Assembly: GCA_008704415.1 (NCBI GenBank)
Contig: VXIS01000280.1
Location: 1-64,000 of the forward strand
Direction of reading: 5' to 3'
Source: Sphaerosporella brunnea
Lineage: Eukaryota > Ascomycota > Pezizomycetes > Pezizales > Pyronemataceae
Length of the DNA: 64,000 nucleotides
In this document: piece by piece, positions 1 through 11,779 of the stretch
Position numbering within the stretch: the stretch's first letter is position 1
Layout: the number at the start of each line of letters is the position of its first letter
Notes under the pieces: generated by a model
Seen by the model: the letters and a program-made list of their open reading frames with translations, nothing else
Database searches by the model: none
What the model was told of the DNA's origin: nothing
Translations under genes and position numbers: made by a program

Positions 1-2574
1 GATATGGCGCAAACAGGAACCAGCGCAGGCCTTTAAGCAGTTGAGGAACCGACCGCGACCCCGGGATGACGCGGGGACGGTTCGCATCATTGTGAGGTCT
101 GACAGCCTTGCGAAGTGCACACCAGCCGATTCTTTGTCGTCTTACCCGCTCCCGTGAAACCTGCTTCTGCCCGGCGGTTTGCGACGAGACCATTACTGAC
201 GCCTACTCTGCTTGCACAGTCCGACCACCCGACGGCAAGCTGCCGTGCCAACTCGGTGGTTGTGGTGAGAAAACTTGCGTCGTTTGTACAGCGCATCAAA
301 CCCTGAAAACAAGGGTGACCAGAACCTTCGGTGGTTCTGACCGGTGTTGACCAAACCGAATGCAGTGGCTGGCTGGTGGGATACTGTTGGCAATAGACAA
401 CGTTCCTTACTCACTCATGTTGCAACACTGGCTGCGCAGTCACCGCGCAATTGAGGTGGATTATTCTAGTTGCCACTGATGTGAGTTTATGATACCTCCA
501 CATGCGTCACAGGTTCACAGGTGCACAGGGTAACGGCTGTCCGCCTCTGTCGCCATAAATGTATGGAACTGGGAAAACAAGAGAACTCTGCCGTAGAAAG
601 GAGCTACTGCACACATTCTCGTGACTGTGCCAGGACCCCCTCCATATTGTGTCAGCGACAAACACTTTCTCGATTGCAAACCAGAGAGTTTGTTGTCATT
701 GCTCCCATACAGATGAACTGTAAATTGCTCTGTCCAGCCGAGCTGGTTGTGGTGGGGACGCCCGGCCACCGGGACTACCAATTTGCCTGTCCGCAAATCA
801 ATTCACCGGTTGCCACGGCAAGGTGGATCTACAAGGTGACGCGGTCAAATTTCGAGGTACCGCGGTGCTAAGCCCAGTCGTTTTGGCTTGCGGACGTCGC
901 CTGGACGGTGGTTCTGCCTGGGGCCGGTCATTCATGCAGTCCGAACGTGTATGCATCACACCTGTCCGCCAGCCATGACAGCAAGTACATGCCGGCTATT
1001 TTCAAAAGACAAAAGCGATACGATTTTGTCGTGCATGCTAGCCCTGGGCTTTGTTTGTGATTGTTGCTTTCTCTGTGCTGCTGACTCGCCTTTGGCTTGT
1101 TGGAGTCTATGTGCGGTCGGTAATTACTGACGTCGCCGTGAACGGCAGGGCTGTCCAGTCCGGCTTTGAGCGCGGCCTGAACCGGACTTATTGAACCGGG
1201 CTTTTGAAATCACGGCCCATTTGGACCAGGCTTTTTGGATACAGATCCAGGCGCCTACGGGCACCCGCCAGGCTCAGAGGAACCTGGCGCCCGGCGGGCC
1301 CGCCAGGTATCTGTAATTCTTGCTTACACATACATCATGGAAAAAAACATGAACGCGAGATGCAGATTTAACAACCTGATGGACCTCCAGCTACCCCTCC
1401 ATCTCCGCCGCCCGCTGTTCCCAGTCACTCAGAATACGCTCAACCTGATGAATTTGAGGACGTACCGTTGTAGGGGTGGTTAAAGGCTGAATTTGAGGAG
1501 TGAACGAACGGCGGAAGGACCGTACACCTTATAGCACGCGGAGGAACATGGGATTACTGTGTAGGCTCGCGCCGAAGGACCACGCGAATCGCGGGCGATG
1601 TGCACCGGCAAATTTCCACACCCTGCCTGCAAGCTGGCTGTGGTGAGCATAACGTCGGCCATGTTCATCTACCTCTCTTCCGACCTGTATTTTCTGGGTT
1701 AAAGTGCGTCAAACTTCAAAGATTTGTGAGTAAACCGTCAGCATTTCCGCTCCGCCATGTTCTGGATCTTGTCCGAGCTGCTGTTTTTGGGTTAAAGGGA
1801 GTGATTTGTCAGCAAAATGTGAGCGCTTCCGCTCCGTTATATTCCCCCTCTCCTCCGAGGTATAGTTTTTGGATTAAACGTGCACGGATTCTGACGGTTA
1901 TCGACCAGTCTTTTCATTCCAATCGACACATTAGCTGCGGCGGAACCAGCACCTAACGATTCGCGCTTTTACTGGCCCAGCGTTCGGCACAATGACCAAC
2001 CCCACCTTAGTTCAGAATACCGTGCACCGGCCGGACTATTGACCAGCCTTGCAACGGCCAGGTCACCGACGAAGCCCACGCCTCCATCCAAGAGAGACTT
2101 TCGGGCCTCCGCGAGAACCTTCAAATCACGAAGTTCACCGTTACCTGCAACTTGGCGCACACCAAGAAGGGAGAGCAGGAGTTACAGGTCGATAAGAGAC
2201 AGGTTGTACCTCCCTGGGGCCACCCCAAACCACAACCATTCATGGGGGCATCGATGTGAAGACACCGTGAGGATGAGCGTCCTTGGATGCCCTATATCTG
2301 TAAGTCTGAGCTCATTCCATTGAGAGTAAGGCAGGTAGCTCATTTTGATCCGGAGAACTACACCACCCGGCGCGGGGTCACCCCACTTGACAACCATTCA
2401 AGAGGGGATAGCTTTCAAGACACAGGGAGGATGACCTTGCTTTGATTGCCTTTATCTGTAAGCTTGAGCTCATTCCATGGAGACTAAAGGCCGGTAGCTC
2501 GTGTTGGGCCGGAGTGCCACAGGACACACCGCGGGGCCAGCCCACATTACAACCGTCGATGGAGGGATAGATTT
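1..2574. repeat. Left arm of giant inverted repeat (palindrome)
   Basis: Position i pairs with position 5193-i. The first bases of the window are the exact reverse complement of 5173-5192, so the arm continues beyond the left edge and its true length is unknown. The arm also mirrors in every translated segment I compared, with no difference seen. It carries no recognisable gene. Its inner end (2229-2545) is made of 159-bp tandem repeat units, and 1150-1330 and 1965-2050 resemble diverged copies elsewhere in the window (24655-24840 and 20450-20640). Short open frames exist but are duplicated in mirror image and resemble nothing I know. Confidence 0.95.
2229..2545 (-). repeat. 159-bp tandem repeat units, left arm
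   Basis: This is the mirror image of 2648-2964. There are two units with a shared core: an 'AATGGAATGAGCTC' box, an 'ACAGATATAGGGCATC'-like box, then a box with a run of C and 'ATGGTTGT'. Orientation is given relative to the copies at 22625-23150. Confidence 0.8.
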
Positions 2575-2618
2575 GAATGCTCGGGGAGGATGGCTTCATC
2601 CCTCGCTCGAGTCCTTCG
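2575..2618. other. 44-bp spacer at palindrome centre
   Basis: This is the only non-palindromic part of 1-5192. The first mismatch is between 2575 and 2618. Read from either side it aligns loosely with the 159-bp repeat unit of the flanking arm (a GGAGGATG-like core), so the centre looks like a head-to-head junction of two repeat units. It is not the common long-read hairpin adapter sequence. Confidence 0.85.
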
Positions 2619-5192
2619 AAATCTATCCCTCCATCGACGGTTGTAATGTGGGCTGGCCCCGCGGTGTGTCCTGTGGCACTCCGGCCCAACACGAGCTACC
2701 GGCCTTTAGTCTCCATGGAATGAGCTCAAGCTTACAGATAAAGGCAATCAAAGCAAGGTCATCCTCCCTGTGTCTTGAAAGCTATCCCCTCTTGAATGGT
2801 TGTCAAGTGGGGTGACCCCGCGCCGGGTGGTGTAGTTCTCCGGATCAAAATGAGCTACCTGCCTTACTCTCAATGGAATGAGCTCAGACTTACAGATATA
2901 GGGCATCCAAGGACGCTCATCCTCACGGTGTCTTCACATCGATGCCCCCATGAATGGTTGTGGTTTGGGGTGGCCCCAGGGAGGTACAACCTGTCTCTTA
3001 TCGACCTGTAACTCCTGCTCTCCCTTCTTGGTGTGCGCCAAGTTGCAGGTAACGGTGAACTTCGTGATTTGAAGGTTCTCGCGGAGGCCCGAAAGTCTCT
3101 CTTGGATGGAGGCGTGGGCTTCGTCGGTGACCTGGCCGTTGCAAGGCTGGTCAATAGTCCGGCCGGTGCACGGTATTCTGAACTAAGGTGGGGTTGGTCA
3201 TTGTGCCGAACGCTGGGCCAGTAAAAGCGCGAATCGTTAGGTGCTGGTTCCGCCGCAGCTAATGTGTCGATTGGAATGAAAAGACTGGTCGATAACCGTC
3301 AGAATCCGTGCACGTTTAATCCAAAAACTATACCTCGGAGGAGAGGGGGAATATAACGGAGCGGAAGCGCTCACATTTTGCTGACAAATCACTCCCTTTA
3401 ACCCAAAAACAGCAGCTCGGACAAGATCCAGAACATGGCGGAGCGGAAATGCTGACGGTTTACTCACAAATCTTTGAAGTTTGACGCACTTTAACCCAGA
3501 AAATACAGGTCGGAAGAGAGGTAGATGAACATGGCCGACGTTATGCTCACCACAGCCAGCTTGCAGGCAGGGTGTGGAAATTTGCCGGTGCACATCGCCC
3601 GCGATTCGCGTGGTCCTTCGGCGCGAGCCTACACAGTAATCCCATGTTCCTCCGCGTGCTATAAGGTGTACGGTCCTTCCGCCGTTCGTTCACTCCTCAA
3701 ATTCAGCCTTTAACCACCCCTACAACGGTACGTCCTCAAATTCATCAGGTTGAGCGTATTCTGAGTGACTGGGAACAGCGGGCGGCGGAGATGGAGGGGT
3801 AGCTGGAGGTCCATCAGGTTGTTAAATCTGCATCTCGCGTTCATGTTTTTTTCCATGATGTATGTGTAAGCAAGAATTACAGATACCTGGCGGGCCCGCC
3901 GGGCGCCAGGTTCCTCTGAGCCTGGCGGGTGCCCGTAGGCGCCTGGATCTGTATCCAAAAAGCCTGGTCCAAATGGGCCGTGATTTCAAAAGCCCGGTTC
4001 AATAAGTCCGGTTCAGGCCGCGCTCAAAGCCGGACTGGACAGCCCTGCCGTTCACGGCGACGTCAGTAATTACCGACCGCACATAGACTCCAACAAGCCA
4101 AAGGCGAGTCAGCAGCACAGAGAAAGCAACAATCACAAACAAAGCCCAGGGCTAGCATGCACGACAAAATCGTATCGCTTTTGTCTTTTGAAAATAGCCG
4201 GCATGTACTTGCTGTCATGGCTGGCGGACAGGTGTGATGCATACACGTTCGGACTGCATGAATGACCGGCCCCAGGCAGAACCACCGTCCAGGCGACGTC
4301 CGCAAGCCAAAACGACTGGGCTTAGCACCGCGGTACCTCGAAATTTGACCGCGTCACCTTGTAGATCCACCTTGCCGTGGCAACCGGTGAATTGATTTGC
4401 GGACAGGCAAATTGGTAGTCCCGGTGGCCGGGCGTCCCCACCACAACCAGCTCGGCTGGACAGAGCAATTTACAGTTCATCTGTATGGGAGCAATGACAA
4501 CAAACTCTCTGGTTTGCAATCGAGAAAGTGTTTGTCGCTGACACAATATGGAGGGGGTCCTGGCACAGTCACGAGAATGTGTGCAGTAGCTCCTTTCTAC
4601 GGCAGAGTTCTCTTGTTTTCCCAGTTCCATACATTTATGGCGACAGAGGCGGACAGCCGTTACCCTGTGCACCTGTGAACCTGTGACGCATGTGGAGGTA
4701 TCATAAACTCACATCAGTGGCAACTAGAATAATCCACCTCAATTGCGCGGTGACTGCGCAGCCAGTGTTGCAACATGAGTGAGTAAGGAACGTTGTCTAT
4801 TGCCAACAGTATCCCACCAGCCAGCCACTGCATTCGGTTTGGTCAACACCGGTCAGAACCACCGAAGGTTCTGGTCACCCTTGTTTTCAGGGTTTGATGC
4901 GCTGTACAAACGACGCAAGTTTTCTCACCACAACCACCGAGTTGGCACGGCAGCTTGCCGTCGGGTGGTCGGACTGTGCAAGCAGAGTAGGCGTCAGTAA
5001 TGGTCTCGTCGCAAACCGCCGGGCAGAAGCAGGTTTCACGGGAGCGGGTAAGACGACAAAGAATCGGCTGGTGTGCACTTCGCAAGGCTGTCAGACCTCA
5101 CAATGATGCGAACCGTCCCCGCGTCATCCCGGGGTCGCGGTCGGTTCCTCAACTGCTTAAAGGCCTGCGCTGGTTCCTGTTTGCGCCATATC
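2619..5192. repeat. Right arm of giant inverted repeat
   Basis: This is the reverse complement of 1-2574. Sequence right of 5192 has no mirror partner inside the window, because the left edge is reached first. The true outer boundary of the palindrome may therefore lie right of 5192 as well. No gene is recognised. Confidence 0.95.
2648..2964 (+). repeat. 159-bp tandem repeat units, right arm
   Basis: Equivalent points of successive units fall at 2648, 2807 and 2965, so the period is 158-159 bp. The same family occurs with the same period at 22625-23150 and as single copies in both LTRs of Gypsy-2. The function is unknown. Confidence 0.8.
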
Positions 5193-5720
5193 CACGGTAG
5201 AGTTGAGGCTGTTAAGTCCGGGAGACAACGGCTCACGGATGAAGTCTGGAAAAAATCAAAAATCTTGATGATAATGTTCAAATGGTTCAAGGCCCACTGC
5301 GCCGCTGCGTCAATTCACCGTATTAGCCCAGGCAAAATAGTTTCTAAGATCCTAACGTTCTTCGACAGTCATCGTATGTCAGTGCAATATCCTGTAGCCG
5401 CCGGCTCGGTCGCGCCCTTGCCGCCTGATTGCCGGCAGTCCACCTCCCGATGGCATCGCTTCCCCACTGATCGAGTGGCCTGCAGAACATGCTCCGGCAA
5501 ACCTCTCAATGCTACATTCCATCCGCGCCGTCCCCAAACTCACCTCCCCATCGTTGGTGTACAATGCGCAAACGACACCCAGACGGGCCCGTTCTCCCCT
5601 ATATTGCAACAGCCCCCAGTCCACAAGCTTGGCGCTGCAACTCCGTCTACGTGAACCCGGTGCTCACACATCGGTGGACCCCTCTTAGCCCATTGATCCA
5701 TCGGTTTCATGAGCCCATGG
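5193..5720. other. No gene recognised
   Basis: The sequence is unique within the window. Several overlapping short open frames are present, including one of 193 codons on the plus strand, but none shows a motif, and frames on opposite strands overlap extensively. I see nothing functional. Confidence 0.5.
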
Positions 5721-5988
5721 GTCCAACACTCTGGCGTGCGGCACTCCCCGTACACGTGGTTCACTACGGTTGGGTAATCGAGAAGGTGAACCTGGGTGGA
5801 AGATGGTCCAGGGAGAAAAGGCAAGGTGAGTGAGGAGTTCAGGGAATGGGGAAGGTCCAACACTCTGGCGTGCGGCACTCCCCGCTACACGTGGTTCACT
5901 ACGGTTGGGTAATCGAGAAGGTGAACCTGGGTGAAGATGGTCCAGGGAGAAAAGGCAAGGTGAGTGAGGAGTTCAGGAATGGGGAAAG
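5721..5988 (+). repeat. 134-bp tandem duplication
   Basis: Two head-to-tail copies start at 5721 and 5855, both with 'GTCCAACACTCTGGCGTG'. They differ by only a few single-base changes or indels. No coding potential is conserved across them, because the indels shift frame. Confidence 0.9.
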
Positions 5989-6961
5989 GTTGCTTGTGAA
6001 AAGCAGTTGGACATGGTTAGTCAATACTAAGATATAGAAAACTCCGATTTAAAGAGCGCACTTGTTGCGCTGCCCCTCGCAAGCACCTAGATGTGGAATC
6101 TCCACGGCAAGGTAACTGAACTCAGAGACGACGGCGGGGGCCTGGAAACAGTCCTCGTTTCTTGCCGACTCCCCACCGTTCGGAAATCGGTTTCCTCAGA
6201 GCTAGCGTTTGATTGCTGGCATAGCGTCGCACAATTGCGGCGTCCTGTGCCCTCCCAACGTCCGTTGAGAATCCGGGCGATCCATTACCTTGTATGTCAG
6301 GCCGTACTCATAACTGCAGAAGGTCTCCAAGGTGAAAGCCTCTTATGGATAGAACAATGTAGGTAAGGGAAGTCGGCAAAAGATATCCTTGACTTCGGGA
6401 AAAGGATTGGTTCTAACGTCGGCGGGACCTACTGGCTGATGACTGATGCACGGAGGCGGTTTTTGATTTCCTTCGTGCGACTAAGGTTGGCTGCTGGCCC
6501 GGGTAAGGCATTATGTGTGGACAGATATTTCCTTTCCAATCCCCTAACGATGTCATGGATTTCGTTGGTGCGCTCTTATACCTGGTGCCGTTTCCTTTGT
6601 CGGTTTCCTTAGGAGGGCCGCAGGCCCCAGCAGCGGGACTGCTGTATCCAGGGGGGTATCATAGTGACTTCTTTCCTTTATGTCATGTCCGCACGCGGCC
6701 GAATACCTCATGATTAAAACAAACAAAGAAAGATTGGTTCTGAGGGTAGCGTGTGTTGGGCCTCGTGTGGAAGCCGCGGGACCCATTGGGGACTCTCCTT
6801 TCCTAAGTTGCGTGGCTACACGGCGATGACAAACATCTGTCGTCAGTTGTGGTCAATCAGACGAAATGATAATGCGACGTCTCTCTATTCGTGTGGTACG
6901 ACCCGATCAAAACGCGCGCGTGCAATCTATCCCTATATAGAGCAGTGGTGTGGCTTTTACC
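5989..6961. other. No gene recognised
   Basis: Mixed-composition sequence with no long open frame, RNA gene or repeat that I can identify. Confidence 0.4.
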
Positions 6962-7026
6962 GGTGGCGTTTTACGGTGGCGTTTTACGGTGGCGTTTTAC
7001 AGTGGCGTTTTACAGTGGCGGTTTCC
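6962..7026 (+). repeat. 13-bp minisatellite
   Basis: Four successive units of GGTGGCGTTTTAC or AGTGGCGTTTTAC start at 6962, 6975, 6988 and 7001. A decayed fifth starts at 7014. Confidence 0.85.
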
Positions 7027-7089
7027 TGTGGCGTTACTGGTGTGGCGGTTTCTGGAACCATTCTGGAGTGAAGCCGTGGAGGACTGCCC

Positions 7090-7680
7090 AGCTCTATCAC
7101 TACCCCTGTATACATAGAGCAAGGTGAGCCGCATGATTGGGGCAGCACGGTGGCTCAACACGGAAAATTTATCCCACGAGAGAATGAGTGATTAGCTGTG
7201 ATTTTGCGGCGCAGTGTGCAGCAAAGCTCTAGGATCTGGAAGAAAGCCGTAGAGGAGCGTAGTGGCAGGTAATGAAATGTTATAGAATCGTATACCGTGG
7301 CGGTTCAATTAGTACGAGTGCTAAATCAACGTTTGACTTCAACGCACTCATGCTCTACCGCCCGCAACCTGTCAACCACTCAGCTTCACTACCCTCATCA
7401 TCGCCCCCCGTGTCTCTACCCCTATATATAAAGAGCAAAGTGAGTGTGCGGTGGCTTCCACGGTGGAGCCCGGTGGCGCAACGCAGGAAACTCAAAGATT
7501 TTTCCTACTACCGGCTGAGTAATTAGCTGTCATTAGGCGGCGAATTGTGGAGCGGAGCCGTCGAGGAGCTTGTGCGACAATACTGCGGAGCGGCCACGCT
7601 GCTGTACACGGTGCTAGATTTGTCAATAGTCGGGTAATGGAGTGAAATTGTATTTATCAGTGCCAGTGCTCGCGGTGAAG
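7090..7680 (+). repeat. Degenerate direct duplication (about 300 bp)
   Basis: Two diverged stretches begin near 7097 and 7410. Each starts with a 'CCCCTATATA...GAGCAA' box followed by 'GTGAG', and later contains 'GATTAGCTGT' or 'AATTAGCTGT' and a GTAGAGGAG/GTCGAGGAG box. A third partial box lies near 6928. Alignment by eye only; no gene seen. Confidence 0.4.
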
Positions 7681-9889
7681 TGAGACGGTCTTGCTTCCCC
7701 AAGCCACTACTACTACCTCCTCTCATTACTTTACTGCGGCGTGTTTCACACACATACGCCCTGACGGCAACGTACATATGACTTTACATTAAGTGGCGCT
7801 ATACTAATGACCCCCCCCCGTGTCGTCACCACACGGCTGTTTACTAGAGCTTGTGATATCAGTCGAATAGCTTTGTAAGTTGTTATGCGTGATGGACGAT
7901 CACCCACAGCGGCACTTATCTGCGCCAACGTGGGAAACGAACAGCCCTCGAACACCTCAATCCTGCTGCAAAAAAAAACTTATAAAGACAGCAAACGGAC
8001 AAACATGCAAGCGATAGAGTATACCAATCTGTAAACACCACAGTTTTCCCAGAACATTTACGTCGAAAATCGATAAAACATTTCAACCTTACCATATTTG
8101 CATACAGATTAACGTTGCTTCCTCGGTAGTACCACTGTCCTCAAAATAATGAATTCACTCAGTGTATTCGGGTTGCTCCTTTGTTTCAAGGGTATATCAG
8201 GCGTATTCAACTAGTATCCCGTGGTGCGCACGGGGTTAGCTATGACTTTCACTAACCGCCGTAACAGAGTGGTAGAAATTGAACAACACCACGGAAGAAA
8301 TGTACTGGTCGGTGTGATGGGAGGTCGGTGTGGTAAGAGCTGTCTTATGGAATGACTCAGCGACAGTAGAAAATGCCGCAAATGCAGTGATTGGATGTTC
8401 GATTGGTGATATCAGTTCGCGCCTGCGCAAAGAATAGCGTAGCGACTACCTGGACGCTGCACCAGCTAAATGAAACGTTTTGGGGCCTGGCCAGCCAGGC
8501 CTGCCGCTCTAATCAAACGCCACGGCCCTTTGCGCTCGCTGGTAGTGTCCATCTGCCGGCTGTACACAACATCACTCACCCCCCCTCCCCCCCCTCTCAC
8601 CTCGCGGCGACCTGATAGGCATTGGCTGCACTGCGATGAAGATGCCACAGTGCTTTTGCCCACCGGCTGCCGCGCGTCTTCAGAATCCCACATTCCTCCT
8701 CTCAAACAGGCCTGAAGCCCCAGTTTGATAACACCTTCGTGCCTGCAACGGGTCACGCAGTGAGCTGATTCAGTCATATCGTGCTGCCGCCGACCGTGTT
8801 GGTCAGTCATGGGGTGCTGTGCACTAGTCAAGTTGCGCCGGGCGTGCGGAAGATCAGAATATAGAATGCTTGGAGTGCGTCACTAGGCATGACATTCTGA
8901 TGGAGAACCCAAAGAATGTGATTATGATACCGTAGTATGTGATAGTCTGGGTATGGTGTACACCAATCGGTCCCCTGTGCAGTGTTCTAAATAGCCAGCC
9001 AGCAGTGGTGGCCGCGTTGGGCTGCCTGTGTCTTATCAAAAAGCCGGCCACGCTTCTTGCCTGGCCGCCCCGACGGCTGAATGAGTTGTTGCTCGGACGA
9101 AGAAGAACATCATTGTTGCTTCATGGTTGTCACTCTTCAGTGAGCTCAGCCGGCCGACATTGGACGCCGGCCTGACAGCTCGGCTTTTGAGACCAGTGTT
9201 CCCATGCAACTCGCACCAAAAAGAACCCTTTATTCATAGTGCCACACACTTGTGACGAAGAACGCAAATACGAGTTCATCGATCGTGCTCGCCTTACGTG
9301 ATAGCAACTACCGGAGCAACTGTTTTGCGTGGTCCAAAATGTGGTCGTGACGAGTGACTACTGGGGTATGCGGGGTAAAAGGATGGATGACAATAAAATA
9401 AACTTCTTTTGACCTCCGAAAAGCGCCATGGAAGCGATATGGTTCGGCGCCAGCGCCACGGGAGTAATCTGAAGACCGAACACCTCTTCTGCCACCGTGC
9501 ACCGACAGGCCTAGGCATTCATCAAGGCGTGCATCGTCCTGCCACACACCTGGTCATAATCACAACCGGACATCGACCTTTGAACGTGACCTGCAGGCCC
9601 GGCGCACAGGGTGATCTGAACTAGAGCCTAGAGGTGGGCTCTTCAAGTTGAGAGCGGCATCGTACCTGGAATAGGTGCCTGGCATGCTGAAGACCGCGAC
9701 AGGATGCAATTATATTACGATCTTGTTTAAACAGAACATCATCATCATCCGCGTCATCTTCATCCTACCTATTTCTCTCCTAAAGCAGGCAATGACCCAC
9801 CTCCAAGCTCTCATCTTTGCCTGCCCATTCTTGGTGCTCCCACCGCTTCCTGTTATCTGAATTTGCTCATGGTACGCCTTCCCAGTACC
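7681..9889. other. No gene recognised
   Basis: There are scattered short open frames without motifs, and a C/T-rich run at 8578-8602. Nothing here can be assigned a function. It ends at the left inverted repeat of the piggyBac-like element. Confidence 0.4.
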
Positions 9890-9906
9890 GTATCCCCTCG
9901 TCCGTA
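9890..9906 (+). repeat. Left terminal inverted repeat core
   Basis: GTATCCCCTCGTCCGTA, the exact reverse complement of 12244-12260. Confidence 0.85.
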
Positions 9907-9996
9907 ACGCGGATCCTGTGAAATTGGCCGGATAATTATGGGGCAACGTCGCACAGCACCACGCCTTTTGAGAAGATAAATTCGTAAATACAAAGC

Positions 9997-10002
9997 TTTA
10001 TT
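9997..10002 (-). terminator. Candidate polyadenylation signal AATAAA
   Basis: The plus strand reads TTTATT, so the minus strand carries AATAAA about 160 bp downstream of the transposase stop. This suits 3' end formation of the transposase mRNA inside the element. Confidence 0.5.
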
Positions 10003-10159
10003 AATCCAGAAAGATGGTTTTGATTAGGTTTACAGAAGTAATTACATGTGTGATGCTGCTGCAGGTAGCCAGTTGCCTGCTTTTCTCGCTCCTCCACCAG
10101 AAACCCCACCCCCGCTGCCCCCCCACCAGCTCAAATTTACCACAACACCTCCAATCACT

Positions 10160-11779
10160 TCAGTCCAACTCCGGGTCATGCAAATCATTAAAACAGTTGC
10201 GCTGGCTATTGAGACAGAGTGGGACCTGGCAGTCTTTACAGCACCAGCGAGTTTGAGGGAGTTCTTTGGATTTACCCTCGCCCCTGTGTTTCCAGCGGCA
10301 CAAGTAGCAGGTCTTCTTATTCTGGACATGGGTAGGCATATGGGCGCTTTCCGAACAGCGTCCTGCTGGTAATTCTGTGTTCTGTTTGACTGTAGGGCGA
10401 GGGACCGTGGTAGGAGGGGGGACTCGAGGTGGGGGTCCAGCAGTGATGAGACCCCAAGCCACATCCAGCCGGAACTGTTTGTGACTAATCTCTGGGGTTG
10501 TTTCCATGCTGGAGAAGATGAGGTAGGCGTTGATGACCATTGTGTCCATGCCATAGAAGAACATGGGCCACCAGGTGCGCCAGGCAGTCAGCTGCATATC
10601 GTAGTAGCTGCGCAGCTGGTCGGCGATGTCAACACCACCCATATGGTGATTGTAGTCATCAATACAGGTAGGCATTGGCATCTCTTTTGTTTGTTCTTCT
10701 CCAAAGGCCTCGCGGGCGTTCTTTGCGTTGGTACTTTTCTTGCCGGGACGTTTACGCTCGCGGTTCGTAGTGCAGTCCAGCTCGTGGGCGGTGGTCAAAA
10801 TCGTTACTGGTGCATTGTCGATCCACCTCAACGCACCAACCTCCTGTTGCAACGTAGGGTCCTTGACTACTCTGGCTTCTGTGGAGTGGTAATCATACTT
10901 AGATACATCTTGCTTGGCAATGGTAAGGTCTTTGGGGAATGCGGCAGAGCTAGGACGAGCGGTACCGCAAGCAGCAATTTTCAGATCACGTCGTAGCCTG
11001 CCAAGCAAAGGAACAGTGGTGTAAAAGTTGTCAAGGTACACAACCCAGTGACGAGACTTTGGGAGTTGGTTAAGGAGGTGGAAAACAACTTCTCCGGTTG
11101 CTGTTAGACCTTCAACGTGGGGTACAGGGTCGGGGCCGGCCTGGTTGGACGTCGGGAGAAAGTCATACACATAGCCATGGTCCGCAAGGCAATGAAACTT
11201 AAAACCATGCTCAATAGGCTTTGAAGGCATCTTGTATGTGTCCTGCGAGCGGCCCGTGCAGCGGATCATTGCTTCGTCAACAGATATGTTGGTAGAAGGC
11301 AGCCGGTAGGCCTGTGAACTTGACCGCAGCTGGTCGCGCAGAGGGTCCACTTTCGCATGCCACAGCCGGCGCCCTGTAGCAGTCTGTGTATCCCCATCAG
11401 GGCCAGAGACGTGGAAAAAGCGCTTTATCTGCTCGAAGCGTGTTTGTGACATATAGTTGGTGAAGGGGTGGGTTGGGTTGAGGCCATCGTGTTTCCAATA
11501 ATCCGCAATCGCTGGTGAGCGGTGCACCCCCATATACAAAACAATCTCTATCCATGCCCCAATTTCATTTGGCATTACCTCTACCCACTCCCTAATCCCA
11601 GTTTGGCCTTTCTCTTTATTCTTCTGCTCTGCATAGGCGTTGGTATTTACGGACATTGTGTCGAGTAGGGAATTTGTTAAAAAAAGGCGGAAGATTTGGA
11701 TCGGCTCCACGGCATCTAAACCACGTATCGATGATGGAAGAAGGTTAAAAGCTTCATGAGGTGGGGCTCGAGGAGTCAT
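10160..11779 (-). CDS. piggyBac-like transposase (DDE_Tnp_1_7 type)
   Basis: This is the likely transposase that cuts and rejoins the element ends. The frame is open from a TGA at 12053 to the stop at 10160. The first in-frame ATG is at 11779, giving 539 residues; upstream codons are open but have no ATG, so a spliced upstream exon is possible. Numbered from 11779, the catalytic aspartates appear as D168 (in SVDEAM), D250 (in YLDNFY) and the D384/D387 pair (in GGVDIADQ). This matches the spacing pattern of the superfamily. The C-terminus holds a Cys-rich cross-brace motif (CYLC...CCKDC...C...C), as in piggyBac, where it binds DNA ends. No internal stop or frameshift is seen, so the gene may be functional or recently active. 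The superfamily call is strong; activity is inference. Confidence 0.88.
   Translation of the reverse strand: MTPRAPPHEAFNLLPSSIRGLDAVEPIQIFRLFLTNSLLDTMSVNTNAYAEQKNKEKGQTGIREWVEVMPNEIGAWIEIVLYMGVHRSPAIADYWKHDGLNPTHPFTNYMSQTRFEQIKRFFHVSGPDGDTQTATGRRLWHAKVDPLRDQLRSSSQAYRLPSTNISVDEAMIRCTGRSQDTYKMPSKPIEHGFKFHCLADHGYVYDFLPTSNQAGPDPVPHVEGLTATGEVVFHLLNQLPKSRHWVVYLDNFYTTVPLLGRLRRDLKIAACGTARPSSAAFPKDLTIAKQDVSKYDYHSTEARVVKDPTLQQEVGALRWIDNAPVTILTTAHELDCTTNRERKRPGKKSTNAKNAREAFGEEQTKEMPMPTCIDDYNHHMGGVDIADQLRSYYDMQLTAWRTWWPMFFYGMDTMVINAYLIFSSMETTPEISHKQFRLDVAWGLITAGPPPRVPPPTTVPRPTVKQNTELPAGRCSESAHMPTHVQNKKTCYLCRWKHRGEGKSKELPQTRWCCKDCQVPLCLNSQRNCFNDLHDPELD

Noticed and set aside
2575..2618. Sequencing-adapter origin for the palindrome spacer
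   Set aside because: The spacer does not resemble the common hairpin adapter and aligns loosely with the 159-bp repeat. An artefact without adapter is still possible and is noted in the finding.
5073..5654. 193-codon plus-strand frame crossing the palindrome edge
   Set aside because: No motif, starts inside the inverted repeat, and opposing frames overlap it.
6962..7026. CRISPR-like spacing of repeated units
   Set aside because: Units are directly adjacent with no spacers, and the genome is eukaryotic.
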